Below are positions 1-6,542 of a stretch of DNA of 12,336 nt, piece after piece (position 1 is the first letter of the stretch; the number at the start of each line of letters is the position of its first letter). Under the pieces are notes generated by a model, which did not search any database, was not told the DNA's origin, and worked only from the letters and a program-made list of their open reading frames with translations. This DNA is from Bacteroidales bacterium (lineage in GTDB: Bacteria; Bacteroidota; Bacteroidia; Bacteroidales; GCA-2748055): positions 1 to 12,336 of the forward strand of contig JANTFK010000052.1 in the NCBI GenBank assembly GCA_024763595.1, read 5' to 3'. The position numbers and the translations under genes are program-made.

Positions 1-47
1 TCACCCTGGGGAGCATATTGCTGTTCAACAACCTTCATTAAATCCAT
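1..47 (-). CDS. 5' fragment of an unidentified gene, truncated by the window edge
   Basis: An ATG at 47-45 opens a minus-strand frame that stays open to the window edge. It encodes MDLMKVVEQQYAPQG and then a split codon (Asp or Glu). Fifteen residues are too few to assign a family. The reason to believe in the gene is context: a good TAnnTTTG promoter element sits 43 bp upstream of the ATG on the same strand, in the otherwise gene-free stretch 48-153. It lies downstream of the C69 peptidase gene in the same orientation, but its own promoter suggests separate expression. No Shine-Dalgarno sequence is visible, which is normal for this phylum. The frame could still be chance. Confidence 0.45.
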   Translation of the reverse strand, partial: MDLMKVVEQQYAPQG

Positions 48-89
48 GATTATATACTTTAATGTTTTTAGCCTCGATTTAACAGGTCG

Positions 90-97
90 CAAAAGTA
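90..97 (-). promoter_or_regulatory. Bacteroidota-type -7 promoter element for the left-edge gene
   Basis: Read on the minus strand this is TACTTTTG, a full match to the phylum's TAnnTTTG -7 element. Transcription would start near position 83, about 36 nt before the ATG at 47. No TTTG-like -33 element is found 19-21 bp further upstream (the bases there read TGGT), so the match is one-sided. Confidence 0.5.
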
Positions 98-153
98 CGA
101 ATTATTTTTGGTATAGACCAGCAGGAAATGTGATTTATTAACAATTGATCTGC

Positions 154-1842
154 TTAATGAATATCTTCACCGGTCATCCTGAGTTTTTTGCCCGTATCTT
201 TTACCACCATCTTTTTCCATTGTTCCGGATATCCGGGCTGGTCCGGGTATAGCGGGTATCCTTCCGGACTTCTCAGGAACTTTCCGTTCTCCTCTTTCTT
301 GATATTCCCGTCAATATATTTAACAAGCAGGAATTGCCCCAGATCTTTATATCGCTGAACAGTATAGTTACCCATATTTACCGAATAATTGGTAATGAAT
401 TCCCTGGCCATATCAGGATTAACTTCAAATAGTGCCATGGCTGCTTCATCAATGGAAGGGACCTCTGCTGTGAATTTCTCTTCCAGTTCACGCTGTACTT
501 TAACAATATCCTTCATCATGACATTATAGCGCAGATAGCTGAAATTTGACACAAAGTTGAATGCCCAGAAAGCGGATGTTTCAGAGTAGGTCAGCAGATC
601 GCCGTTACCTGCTGCATACGATTCAGGAATACGGGTCATCCCGCAGTACATGGGTACATAGGTCGAAGCAGCTGCATCATCTACTCCAAACCATAATATC
701 CCCAGCCAGTCAGGTTTGGCGGGTTTGCATTCGGCCACGAAGGAGAAACCTGTCTGTTGTGTGGCAGTTGCCCGCTCATTTACATACATCTTTCCGTCAT
801 ATTCCCAGGTAAGGGGACGCCAGCGGTAGGGTAAACCAAAAGGACCCGCACCAGCATCTTTGGTCATGTCCAGTTCAGTACCTTCCAGATGATCCCGCAT
901 GAAATTCATCATATCGCGGGTTGAAAGTTTACGGTTGGGCTTGATATAGAGCGGCATCCTGTTCTCCAGGTCATGCCCTTTTACATAATCCAGATAAGCA
1001 TCCATTCCGTTGCTGATATCCTTAAAGAAAGACCACACCCTGAGGTCACAAAAGCGTGCGCCACCAAAATTGACGGGAGCGTAAGTATCTGAAAAACTGA
1101 AATCGTTATCCGTTCCTTCGTAGTATCCTTTTTCACGTGCAAAAGAGATTACATCAGCGGCATAAAGGCAATTCTCTGGATCGTCCAGCGGAAACTGCTG
1201 TATACGGGCCTGGTTGGCATGACCGCTTACATAACCATCGGGTATCCTTACAGCCACCCAGACAGCCCCCTTATACTTATTAAAGGTGTTGCCCTTTTCT
1301 GTAACCATTTCAGTACCTTTTCCGATCATCTCCATGATCCACACCTCATTCGGGTCGGCAATGGAAAAGGATTCTCCCGAACTGGAGTACCCGTAATCTG
1401 CCACCAGCTCTCCCATGATGGTGATCGCTTCTCTGGCTGTCCGTGCACGCTGTAATGTGATATAGATCAGGCTGCCATAATCGATAATGCCTGTGGAATC
1501 CCTTAATTCGTGCCTTCCCCCGTAGGTTGTTTCGCCAATGGCAACCTGGTGTTCATTCATGTTCCCGACAACGGAACAGGTATGGGAAAGCTGTGGGATC
1601 CTGCCAAGAAACCTGTTGGTATCCCATTCATAGACATCCATCATAGTACCGGGAGGATAATCGGCAGCCGGCCGGAAGTATAGTTCACCATATAATACAT
1701 GTGAATCGGCCGCATAGGTGATCATGGAGGAGCCATTAACAGAAGCCCCCGGTGTAACCAGAAAATTTGTACAACCCAGCACATGATCCATCCCGGAAAC
1801 CAGGAACACCATTGCCAGCACTAAGGATATTGTTTTTCTCAT
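154..1842 (-). CDS. Secreted C69 family dipeptidase (PepD-like, N-terminal nucleophile hydrolase)
   Basis: The 562-residue product fits peptidase family C69, which cleaves dipeptides using an N-terminal cysteine nucleophile exposed by removal of the leader. Residues 1-23 form a hydrophobic signal peptide ending VLG, followed by Cys24 in CTNFLVTPGAS, the expected nucleophile context. Family-like blocks follow: GNMNEHQVAIGETTYGG (93-109), then YGYSSSGESFSIADPNE (150-166), which is part of the substrate-binding Ntn fold. The leader points to a periplasmic or exported enzyme, whereas lactobacillar PepD is cytoplasmic and shorter (about 474 residues). The role would be nutritional peptide breakdown. 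The gene stands alone, with a 316-bp gap upstream and no clear terminator before the next same-strand promoter at 90-97. I found no convincing promoter: the best -7 candidate, TATAAATG at 1870-1863, is poor. Cys24 could be misread as a lipobox cysteine, but the catalytic reading fits better. Confidence 0.88.
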   Translation of the reverse strand: MRKTISLVLAMVFLVSGMDHVLGCTNFLVTPGASVNGSSMITYAADSHVLYGELYFRPAADYPPGTMMDVYEWDTNRFLGRIPQLSHTCSVVGNMNEHQVAIGETTYGGRHELRDSTGIIDYGSLIYITLQRARTAREAITIMGELVADYGYSSSGESFSIADPNEVWIMEMIGKGTEMVTEKGNTFNKYKGAVWVAVRIPDGYVSGHANQARIQQFPLDDPENCLYAADVISFAREKGYYEGTDNDFSFSDTYAPVNFGGARFCDLRVWSFFKDISNGMDAYLDYVKGHDLENRMPLYIKPNRKLSTRDMMNFMRDHLEGTELDMTKDAGAGPFGLPYRWRPLTWEYDGKMYVNERATATQQTGFSFVAECKPAKPDWLGILWFGVDDAAASTYVPMYCGMTRIPESYAAGNGDLLTYSETSAFWAFNFVSNFSYLRYNVMMKDIVKVQRELEEKFTAEVPSIDEAAMALFEVNPDMAREFITNYSVNMGNYTVQRYKDLGQFLLVKYIDGNIKKEENGKFLRSPEGYPLYPDQPGYPEQWKKMVVKDTGKKLRMTGEDIH

Positions 1843-1939
1843 TTGGACAATCTTTATTTAATCATTTATACATTCAAAACAAAAAGTGGCGAAAAATAGC
1901 AATAATTATAAAATCCTGACGTATAATAAATGAAGTTAT

Positions 1940-1960
1940 TTCGCATAAAAATTATGCGAA
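1940..1960. promoter_or_regulatory. Perfect 9-bp inverted repeat, candidate operator or activator site
   Basis: TTCGCATAA (1940-1948) is followed by AAA and its exact reverse complement TTATGCGAA (1952-1960). The symmetry and spacing are those of a site for a dimeric regulator. Its centre is about 60 bp upstream of the start predicted from the sigma-54-like promoter at 1984-1998, and about 108 bp upstream of the C69 dipeptidase ATG on the other strand, so it could serve either. No U-tract follows it on either strand, which argues against a terminator. Confidence 0.5.
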
Positions 1961-1983
1961 GAAAAGGAAAAGATTTAAATTTG

Positions 1984-1998
1984 CGGCACGATTTTTGT
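1984..1998 (+). promoter_or_regulatory. Sigma-54 (RpoN)-like -24/-12 promoter
   Basis: The sequence CGGCACG-ATTT-TTGT matches the sigma-54 consensus TGGCACG-N4-TTGC at all but the first and last positions. It keeps the -24 GG (1985-1986) and the correct spacing, but the -12 GC reads GT. Transcription would start near 2009-2010. Sigma-54 needs an ATP-driven activator bound upstream; the inverted repeat at 1940-1960 is an obvious candidate site, though it is nearer than most such sites. No coding sequence follows on this strand before the terminator. Confidence 0.5.
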
Positions 1999-2009
1999 AT
2001 TAAAAAATA

Positions 2010-2093
2010 GAGTACAGATTTTTCATAAGTAGTTTAGTTGGTAGTTTTAGTTAGTGTTGAAAAAAAGGGTCCGTCGCCAGACGGGCCTTTTTT
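2010..2093 (+). ncRNA. Candidate small RNA of about 84 nt, sigma-54-like promoter to terminator
   Basis: The 5' end is set by the sigma-54-like element at 1984-1998 and the 3' end by the strong intrinsic terminator at 2062-2093. The stretch has no ATG and no plausible reading frame. After a short A/U-rich start, the body (2028-2058) is U- and G-rich with an imperfect tandem repeat: AGTTTAGTTGGT (2031-2042), then AGTTTTAGTTAGT (2043-2055). It is likely unstructured and could act as a base-pairing region ahead of the hairpin. That is the usual shape of a trans-acting sRNA. I do not recognise a named family. The alternative is that the hairpin only terminates the minus-strand operon ending at 2159 and no plus-strand RNA is made. 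Confidence 0.45.
2062..2093 (+). terminator. Strong bidirectional rho-independent terminator
   Basis: Positions 2062-2075 pair with 2080-2093 across a GCCA loop (2076-2079). The 14 pairs include a nine-pair GC-rich core with two G-U pairs, and they run outward into A-run/T-run pairs. On the plus strand it ends in TTTTTT (2088-2093), closing the candidate small RNA. On the minus strand it ends in a T run (complement of 2060-2066) and lies 65 bp past the alcohol dehydrogenase stop, so it can also end the M23-anmK-dehydrogenase operon. Confidence 0.88.
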
Positions 2094-2158
2094 AATGAAA
2101 TGTGCCTTGTGAAAAACTGATCTATCCGGTAACTATCTCTGGTGTTCTGCAAAATATT

Positions 2159-3298
2159 TTACCACATGTAACTCAGCAGCTCTTCCCGTTCCTTATCAGA
2201 AATGGCATAATTGAATCCTTCAGCACGGTTTCTGTTCATTAATTCAAGAATCTCTTCCTTTTTTAATTCATCTATACCGGTTTCACTGCACCTGACAGGA
2301 CTTCCCAGGGAGCTGAAGAAAGATTTGAAACCGTTGATGGTTCCCTCCACGGAAGAGACTTCGAACAGTGCTTTTCCCAGTTCCGTGATCCTTTCTCCGG
2401 CCCGCTCCCTCATCAAATGCATCCAGGCCGGAAATATGATGGATAGTGTGGCTCCGTGAGGCGTATCATACAGGAAAGAGAGGATATGTCCCAGTGCATG
2501 AACACCCCAATCGCCAGATTTCCTACCATACATGGTCAGGTTGTTCAGTGCATTGGTTGCCGCCCACATGATCCTGGCCCGGAGTTCATAATTACCGCTG
2601 TCCTTCATCAGTGCCGGGCCATACTCCAGGGCCTCCCTGATGATGGCAATTACAAACCTGTCGGAAAGTGAAGCATCACCTTCCCCGAACCAGGCTTCCA
2701 GGCAATGGGCTGTCAGGTCCACGATTCCGTAAGCGGTATGGTTTTCAGGTACCGACAGGGTATAGGCCGGGTCCAGGAAAGCGTGCCTGGGATATATCAG
2801 ATCATTTTTGTGCCCGATCTTTTCCCGTGTCTCCGGATTCTGCAACACTGCCACTCCATTCATTTCTGTCCCGGTGGCAGCAAGGGTCAGTACGGCAATC
2901 AGCGGGAGCGCATTCTGTGGCTCGTGCCTGCCCTTCATAACATCCCAGGCATCGCAACCCTCAGCAATGCAAATGGCTATGATTTTTGCTGAATCAATCA
3001 CACTTCCGCCACCTGCGGCAACCACCATTTCCACATCGTATTCCCGGCCGGTACGGGTTGCCTCCCGCACATCCTCAACACGGGGATTGGGTTTGATCCC
3101 GCTGAATTCAACTACCTGGACTCCATACTGTTCCAACTGTTCCATGGTGTCACGGTAGCTGCCGTTTTTCAGAACGGATCCTCCACCGTAAACAAGCAAT
3201 GCTTTATTTCCGAGATGAGAAGCATTTTTCCCCAGGTCACGTACAACCTGACGGCCGAAATGGAGCTTAACCGGATTATATGCGATGAAATTATTCAT
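2159..3298 (-). CDS. YqhD-type iron-containing alcohol dehydrogenase (NADPH aldehyde reductase or butanol dehydrogenase)
   Basis: The 379-residue protein is a group III metal-dependent alcohol dehydrogenase, most like E. coli YqhD (387 residues), a zinc-bound NADPH-dependent reductase of short-chain and toxic aldehydes. The N-terminal dinucleotide-binding half carries GGGS at 38-41 and GGGSVIDSAK at 96-105. The helical half carries the metal ligands Asp194, His198, His267 and His281, which fall on the same residue numbers as I recall for YqhD. It is cytoplasmic, with no leader. The start at 3298 immediately precedes the conserved opening NNFIAYNPVKLHFG. It is the last gene of the minus-strand operon, 32 bp after anmK and followed by the terminator at 2062-2093. 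Physiological substrate is not readable; aldehyde detoxification or fermentative alcohol formation are both possible. The link to peptidoglycan recycling upstream is only positional. Confidence 0.9.
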   Translation of the reverse strand: MNNFIAYNPVKLHFGRQVVRDLGKNASHLGNKALLVYGGGSVLKNGSYRDTMEQLEQYGVQVVEFSGIKPNPRVEDVREATRTGREYDVEMVVAAGGGSVIDSAKIIAICIAEGCDAWDVMKGRHEPQNALPLIAVLTLAATGTEMNGVAVLQNPETREKIGHKNDLIYPRHAFLDPAYTLSVPENHTAYGIVDLTAHCLEAWFGEGDASLSDRFVIAIIREALEYGPALMKDSGNYELRARIMWAATNALNNLTMYGRKSGDWGVHALGHILSFLYDTPHGATLSIIFPAWMHLMRERAGERITELGKALFEVSSVEGTINGFKSFFSSLGSPVRCSETGIDELKKEEILELMNRNRAEGFNYAISDKEREELLSYMW

Positions 3299-3330
3299 GA
3301 TTGATATGCTTTTATAAGATTCATATGCTG

Positions 3331-4395
3331 TTAAATAGTATGTATAAAACCTGCAGAGAGATCGGTTGCGCCTCCGGTTACGCTGGAGAGACAGTTTATC
3401 TCTCCGCGTATCTTCAGTACGCCAAGTAAAGCAAATATAACGGCTTCTTTATAATTGATTACCGGGGCCGGGGGAATTTCTATCCCGGATCCCGTATGGT
3501 TATGTAACCGCTCAACCAGGTATTGGTTCAATGCGCCGCCCCCGGTGACCAGTACCGATCTGAGACCGGCGCGCCCGATAGCCGACCCGATCTGTATGGC
3601 GATGTGTTCTGTTACGGTAGCCATCAGGTGGGAAATGGGTTGATCCGTCACTTCGATCAATGGAAGAAAATGTTCCAGGAACCATTCCCGTCCCAGGGAT
3701 TTAGGGGGTGTCAGCGCATAATACTCCAGTTGATTCAGCATGGTAAGGAGCGGGTTGATCACACAACCCTTTTTTGCCAGCCTGCCATCTCTGTCAAAGG
3801 GGAGTCCGGCCATCCCGGCAAGATGGTTCAGAGCCATATTTGCAGGACAGATATCATAAGCGATGCGCTGCTCTTCCCTGTTCTCATAAGAGATATTGGC
3901 AAATCCGCCCAGGTTGAGGCATCCGTCGAAGGAACCGAACAAAAGCCTGTCTCCGACAGGTACAAGAGGTGCGCCCTGGCCACCCTGTGCCACATCCTGG
4001 CTCCTGAAGTCGCTGACCACGGTTATACCGGTCTTTCCAGCCATGATCTCTCCATTGCCGGCCTGGAACGTAATTCCTCGCAGTGGTTCGTGCAGGATGG
4101 TATGACCATGAGAGGCTATCAGGTCCGGGTTCAAATGGTGCCGTCTGTGAAAGGCATTGAGCAATCCGGCGTAATAGCGGCCCAGTTCGCTGTCCAGATC
4201 CCTGATCATTTCCATGTTCCACCGGGAGGCATTCTCCAGTATTAATTTCAGCGGAGCCGGATAGGGGAGGGTTTCGGCTGCCAGGATCGAATAGCTCCAG
4301 GCCTGACCCTCCTTCACCAATTCACAACAGGCCAGGTCAACCCCATCCAGGGATGATCCGGACATCAGTCCGGTAACCGTATATTTTTCAGTCAT
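3331..4395 (-). CDS. anmK: Anhydro-N-acetylmuramic acid kinase
   Basis: AnmK hydrolyses the 1,6-anhydro ring and phosphorylates recovered anhydroMurNAc to MurNAc-6-phosphate in the cytoplasm, feeding cell-wall sugars back to metabolism. The 354 residues are close to the family length (about 370). The N-terminal ATP-binding motif GLMSGSSLDGVD is at 9-20, SHGHTI at 95-100, FRSQDVAQGGQGAPLVP at 130-146, NLGGFAN at 161-167 and TGGGALN at 284-290. Asp181, in YDICPAN (180-186), sits where most members have FDTGPGN and probably supplies the catalytic acid. Glu317 in NYKEAVIFALL aligns with a conserved active-site glutamate. The start at 4395 is 7 bp after the M23 peptidase stop, so the two are almost certainly cotranscribed. 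I see no MurNAc-6-P etherase (murQ) in this window. Confidence 0.94.
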   Translation of the reverse strand: MTEKYTVTGLMSGSSLDGVDLACCELVKEGQAWSYSILAAETLPYPAPLKLILENASRWNMEMIRDLDSELGRYYAGLLNAFHRRHHLNPDLIASHGHTILHEPLRGITFQAGNGEIMAGKTGITVVSDFRSQDVAQGGQGAPLVPVGDRLLFGSFDGCLNLGGFANISYENREEQRIAYDICPANMALNHLAGMAGLPFDRDGRLAKKGCVINPLLTMLNQLEYYALTPPKSLGREWFLEHFLPLIEVTDQPISHLMATVTEHIAIQIGSAIGRAGLRSVLVTGGGALNQYLVERLHNHTGSGIEIPPAPVINYKEAVIFALLGVLKIRGEINCLSSVTGGATDLSAGFIHTI

Positions 4396-4402
4396 TCCGG
4401 CA

Positions 4403-6115
4403 TTACCAGGTAAATGATGTTTGGAATAAATTCACGTTTCCTTTTGCATCGCTTACGTACAGTTCCAGTTCATGGACCCTGTCCCTCTCTATTCTTTGTG
4501 CATCTAATTTGTAGATCAGCAGGTCGTTCTTCAGGTCATACTCAAACAGTGCCCATTGCTGGTCTATATAACCCTCATACCGCTCAATGCCGGAAAGATC
4601 ATCCCTGATGATAAATCGCAGTGAACGTTTTTTTATTGGCTCTTTTGTCAAATCGCCGTTCAGTGAACGGATCTCCGGCGCAATGGTGTCGATCCCGATG
4701 GCGTATTCCCCGAAACTTCTGATGTCTGAAGTCACTGAACCACGCTCGTATACACCTCCGGCCGATGTTGTTTCATGATCCTCATCCAGGGTGATCAGCA
4801 ACAACTTATCTGTTAAGGCCGGATCTGTTATGGAAGTCCGGATGGCCAGCTTACAGCGCTTATGTACGGGGTAATGCCTATCGGAAATATGATAGAATGG
4901 TGATAGCGAACCGTGGGCCGGAGGCGTCATACCAAAGGTGAACTCCAGGTCATCGTATAGTGCATTGAGGGGCAGCGTTAAACTGACATCACCATCCTCG
5001 AACCGGTTTTCAACATCATAATGCATGGTTGTTGTTTTTTCTGACATTTGAACGGGCAGCTGTTCAATTCCGGTATTCCCGGATATGGTGAATTTCAGGA
5101 CCGACCTGTTACCAGCCACATCAGCAGCTATCACTTTGATCTTATATGCCCTGTTTTCATCCACCGTCACCACTCCGTCGTGGAGCAGTTCTTTATAATT
5201 ATGTAACCTGTCACCGGGTAACCGGTGCAGCCGGTGGGCCCTGACTCCGGTACTGATCCGTTCAGGGTAATCCATATGAGCATTTACATAACGTGTTTCG
5301 GCGAATGAAAACTCATCCATTACATATTTGTAGGTCAGCCGGTCATCCACATACATTTCCAGGCTGTATACACCGCACCGGTTATAGGCACCATTCAACA
5401 GGTCAAAAACCTCCACACTGATACCCAGGTTGCCTGCTGCTTCCAGGACGGTACCCCAGGGCAGGGTATAGACCCCGTTATCCTTTACAACTGTTGAAGA
5501 AAACTTTTCCAATTGTCCATTTACAGATCCCTGATGATGCACCGGGTAGATATAAACCTTATAAAACCTGGGCGGGATCCGGTCCTCAATAGTAAAACCG
5601 TATTTCAGTACATTTGTCGGATGCTGTTTGGCTGTAGTGCGAATCTCAAAATGCAAATGGGGGCCGGATGAACTTCCTGAATTGCCGGAATAGGCGACGA
5701 GATCCCCTTTCGTTAGCCGGAACTCCCCGGGGTCCGGATAGATATTCACCATAAAGGAGTGTCTCTGGTATTGAACATGCTTTACATAGGCCGCAATATC
5801 ATCCCGGTAGCGGTCGAGGTGACCGTACACTGAAGTTAATCCATTGGGGTGGTTAATGTAGAGCGACTTTCCGTATCCGTTGGCCTGGACCTTTATTCTG
5901 GATACATATCCGTCTTCAATGGCAAAAAGCTGATGGCCGGTGCTTCCCCCGGTTTTTATATCGATACCGGAATGGAAATGATCGGTCCGTATCTCCCCAA
6001 AGTTACCGGACAGAACCATGGGGATCTTGATGGGAGGATGAAACGAATAGCTGTTTTGTCCAATCAGTTGTAATGAGATCATATAAAATAATAGCGGTAA
6101 GATCAGTCTGCGCAT
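4403..6115 (-). CDS. Secreted M23 family metallopeptidase (LytM-like) with a large beta-rich C-terminal region
   Basis: The 570-residue protein has a signal peptide (residues 1-19, cleavage likely after LIG, before Gln20) and so acts in the periplasm. The LytM/M23 zinc peptidase domain spans about 30-175: HxxxD at His48-Asp52, a YGH at 97-99 and the HxH motif His153-Leu-His155 in SGPHLHFEIR. His48, Asp52 and His155 should bind zinc, with His99 and His153 catalytic, so the domain looks active. M23 enzymes cut peptide cross-links of peptidoglycan. Residues about 180-570 lack a domain I can name; segments such as KVIAADVAGNRSVLKF and LYVSDAKGNVNLFQTSFTW resemble repeated Ig-like strands. It heads the operon with anmK, linking wall cleavage with recycling of wall sugars. 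A TAnnTTTG promoter element is 27 bp upstream. The exact start could be a little further in, but the leader supports 6115. Confidence 0.92.
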   Translation of the reverse strand: MRRLILPLLFYMISLQLIGQNSYSFHPPIKIPMVLSGNFGEIRTDHFHSGIDIKTGGSTGHQLFAIEDGYVSRIKVQANGYGKSLYINHPNGLTSVYGHLDRYRDDIAAYVKHVQYQRHSFMVNIYPDPGEFRLTKGDLVAYSGNSGSSSGPHLHFEIRTTAKQHPTNVLKYGFTIEDRIPPRFYKVYIYPVHHQGSVNGQLEKFSSTVVKDNGVYTLPWGTVLEAAGNLGISVEVFDLLNGAYNRCGVYSLEMYVDDRLTYKYVMDEFSFAETRYVNAHMDYPERISTGVRAHRLHRLPGDRLHNYKELLHDGVVTVDENRAYKIKVIAADVAGNRSVLKFTISGNTGIEQLPVQMSEKTTTMHYDVENRFEDGDVSLTLPLNALYDDLEFTFGMTPPAHGSLSPFYHISDRHYPVHKRCKLAIRTSITDPALTDKLLLITLDEDHETTSAGGVYERGSVTSDIRSFGEYAIGIDTIAPEIRSLNGDLTKEPIKKRSLRFIIRDDLSGIERYEGYIDQQWALFEYDLKNDLLIYKLDAQRIERDRVHELELYVSDAKGNVNLFQTSFTW

Positions 6116-6141
6116 ATGCTTTCAGTTGGAAATATCATGCT

Positions 6142-6149
6142 CAAAACTA
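6142..6149 (-). promoter_or_regulatory. -7 promoter element of the M23-anmK-dehydrogenase operon
   Basis: The minus strand reads TAGTTTTG, a full TAnnTTTG match, placing the start near 6135 and leaving a leader of about 20 nt before the M23 ATG at 6115. No clear TTTG -33 element is present upstream. The element is almost wholly covered by the inverted repeat at 6143-6156. Confidence 0.6.
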
Positions 6150-6156
6150 AAGTTTT
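6143..6156. repeat. 6-bp inverted repeat overlapping the M23 operon promoter
   Basis: AAAACT (6143-6148), AA, then AGTTTT (6151-6156) are perfectly complementary arms. The 9-mer AAAGTTTTA occurs here (6149-6157) and again at 6185-6193, where it is part of GTTTTAAAC (6188-6196), a small palindrome lying over the -33 region of the opposite promoter. The two sites are 36 bp apart. AT-rich DNA makes such matches cheap, so this is a weak operator candidate. Confidence 0.3.
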
Positions 6157-6188
6157 ATTTCTATGTCAGAGAGATTGTAATTTGAAAG

Positions 6189-6219
6189 TTTTAAACGGAT
6201 CAAAATAATTCTATATTTG
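6189..6219 (+). promoter_or_regulatory. Bacteroidota-type promoter for the coiled-coil gene and zapA
   Basis: TATATTTG at 6212-6219 is a full -7 match. TTTT at 6189-6192 matches the TTTG -33 element at three of four positions with the preferred 19-bp spacer. The start would be near 6226, only about 13 nt before the ATG at 6239, so the leader is very short. The promoter faces the M23 operon promoter across a 123-bp divergent region. Confidence 0.7.
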
Positions 6220-6238
6220 TACTATATATCTCTGTTGA

Positions 6239-6532
6239 ATGAGTGCTGAACAGGTGGAAATATTAGCAGGAATCAAGGAGAAGATTCAATCGGTAAAGGA
6301 GCGGATGCAGCAGCATCTTGATGAAAATAACCAGTTGAAACAACAAAATGAAGACCTGCGAAATGAGGTTCAGCAAAAACAGTCGGTGATTGATCAACTG
6401 GAGCAGAAGAACCAGCAATTGTCGCTGGTAAAAAGTATCATGGGAGATGGTGATGACTCACAAAATGCCAGGATACAAATAAAAAAGATTGTGCGGGAGA
6501 TTGATAAATGTATTGCTCTTTTAAACAGATAA
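6239..6532 (+). CDS. Small coiled-coil protein, candidate ZapB-like partner of ZapA
   Basis: This is a 97-residue cytoplasmic protein with no leader or membrane segment. Residues about 5-65 are a nearly unbroken heptad-like coiled coil rich in Gln, Glu and Lys, with segments such as ENNQLKQQNEDLRNEVQQK. A flexible GDGDDS patch (70-75) and a second short helix (about 78-97, ending DKCIALLNR) follow. Composition and size recall E. coli ZapB (about 80 residues), the coiled-coil division factor that binds ZapA, but I see no diagnostic sequence identity. It lies 10 bp upstream of zapA in the same transcript, which makes a shared division role likely by inference. The start at 6239 directly follows the promoter. 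Any short coiled coil would look similar, so the functional call is tentative while the gene is solid. Confidence 0.8.
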   Translation: MSAEQVEILAGIKEKIQSVKERMQQHLDENNQLKQQNEDLRNEVQQKQSVIDQLEQKNQQLSLVKSIMGDGDDSQNARIQIKKIVREIDKCIALLNR

Positions 6533-6542
6533 AACGGGGATT

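Noticed and set aside
1771..1842. Reading the C69 dipeptidase leader as a lipoprotein signal
   Set aside because: VLGC resembles a lipobox, but the cysteine is the expected N-terminal nucleophile of the family and Leu before Gly is atypical for a lipobox.
1863..1870. Minus-strand TATAAATG as the dipeptidase promoter
   Set aside because: Two mismatches to TAnnTTTG and no -33 element at the right distance; AT-rich DNA yields such matches easily.
3299..3330. Similar octamers TGATATGC and TCATATGC upstream of the alcohol dehydrogenase gene
   Set aside because: Only two short, imperfect direct copies in a 32-bp intra-operon gap; too little to call a regulatory site.
3523..4245. Plus-strand open frame of 240 codons
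   Set aside because: It lies wholly opposite anmK, whose motifs are unmistakable, and the translated product shows no domain-like sequence. It is a shadow frame.
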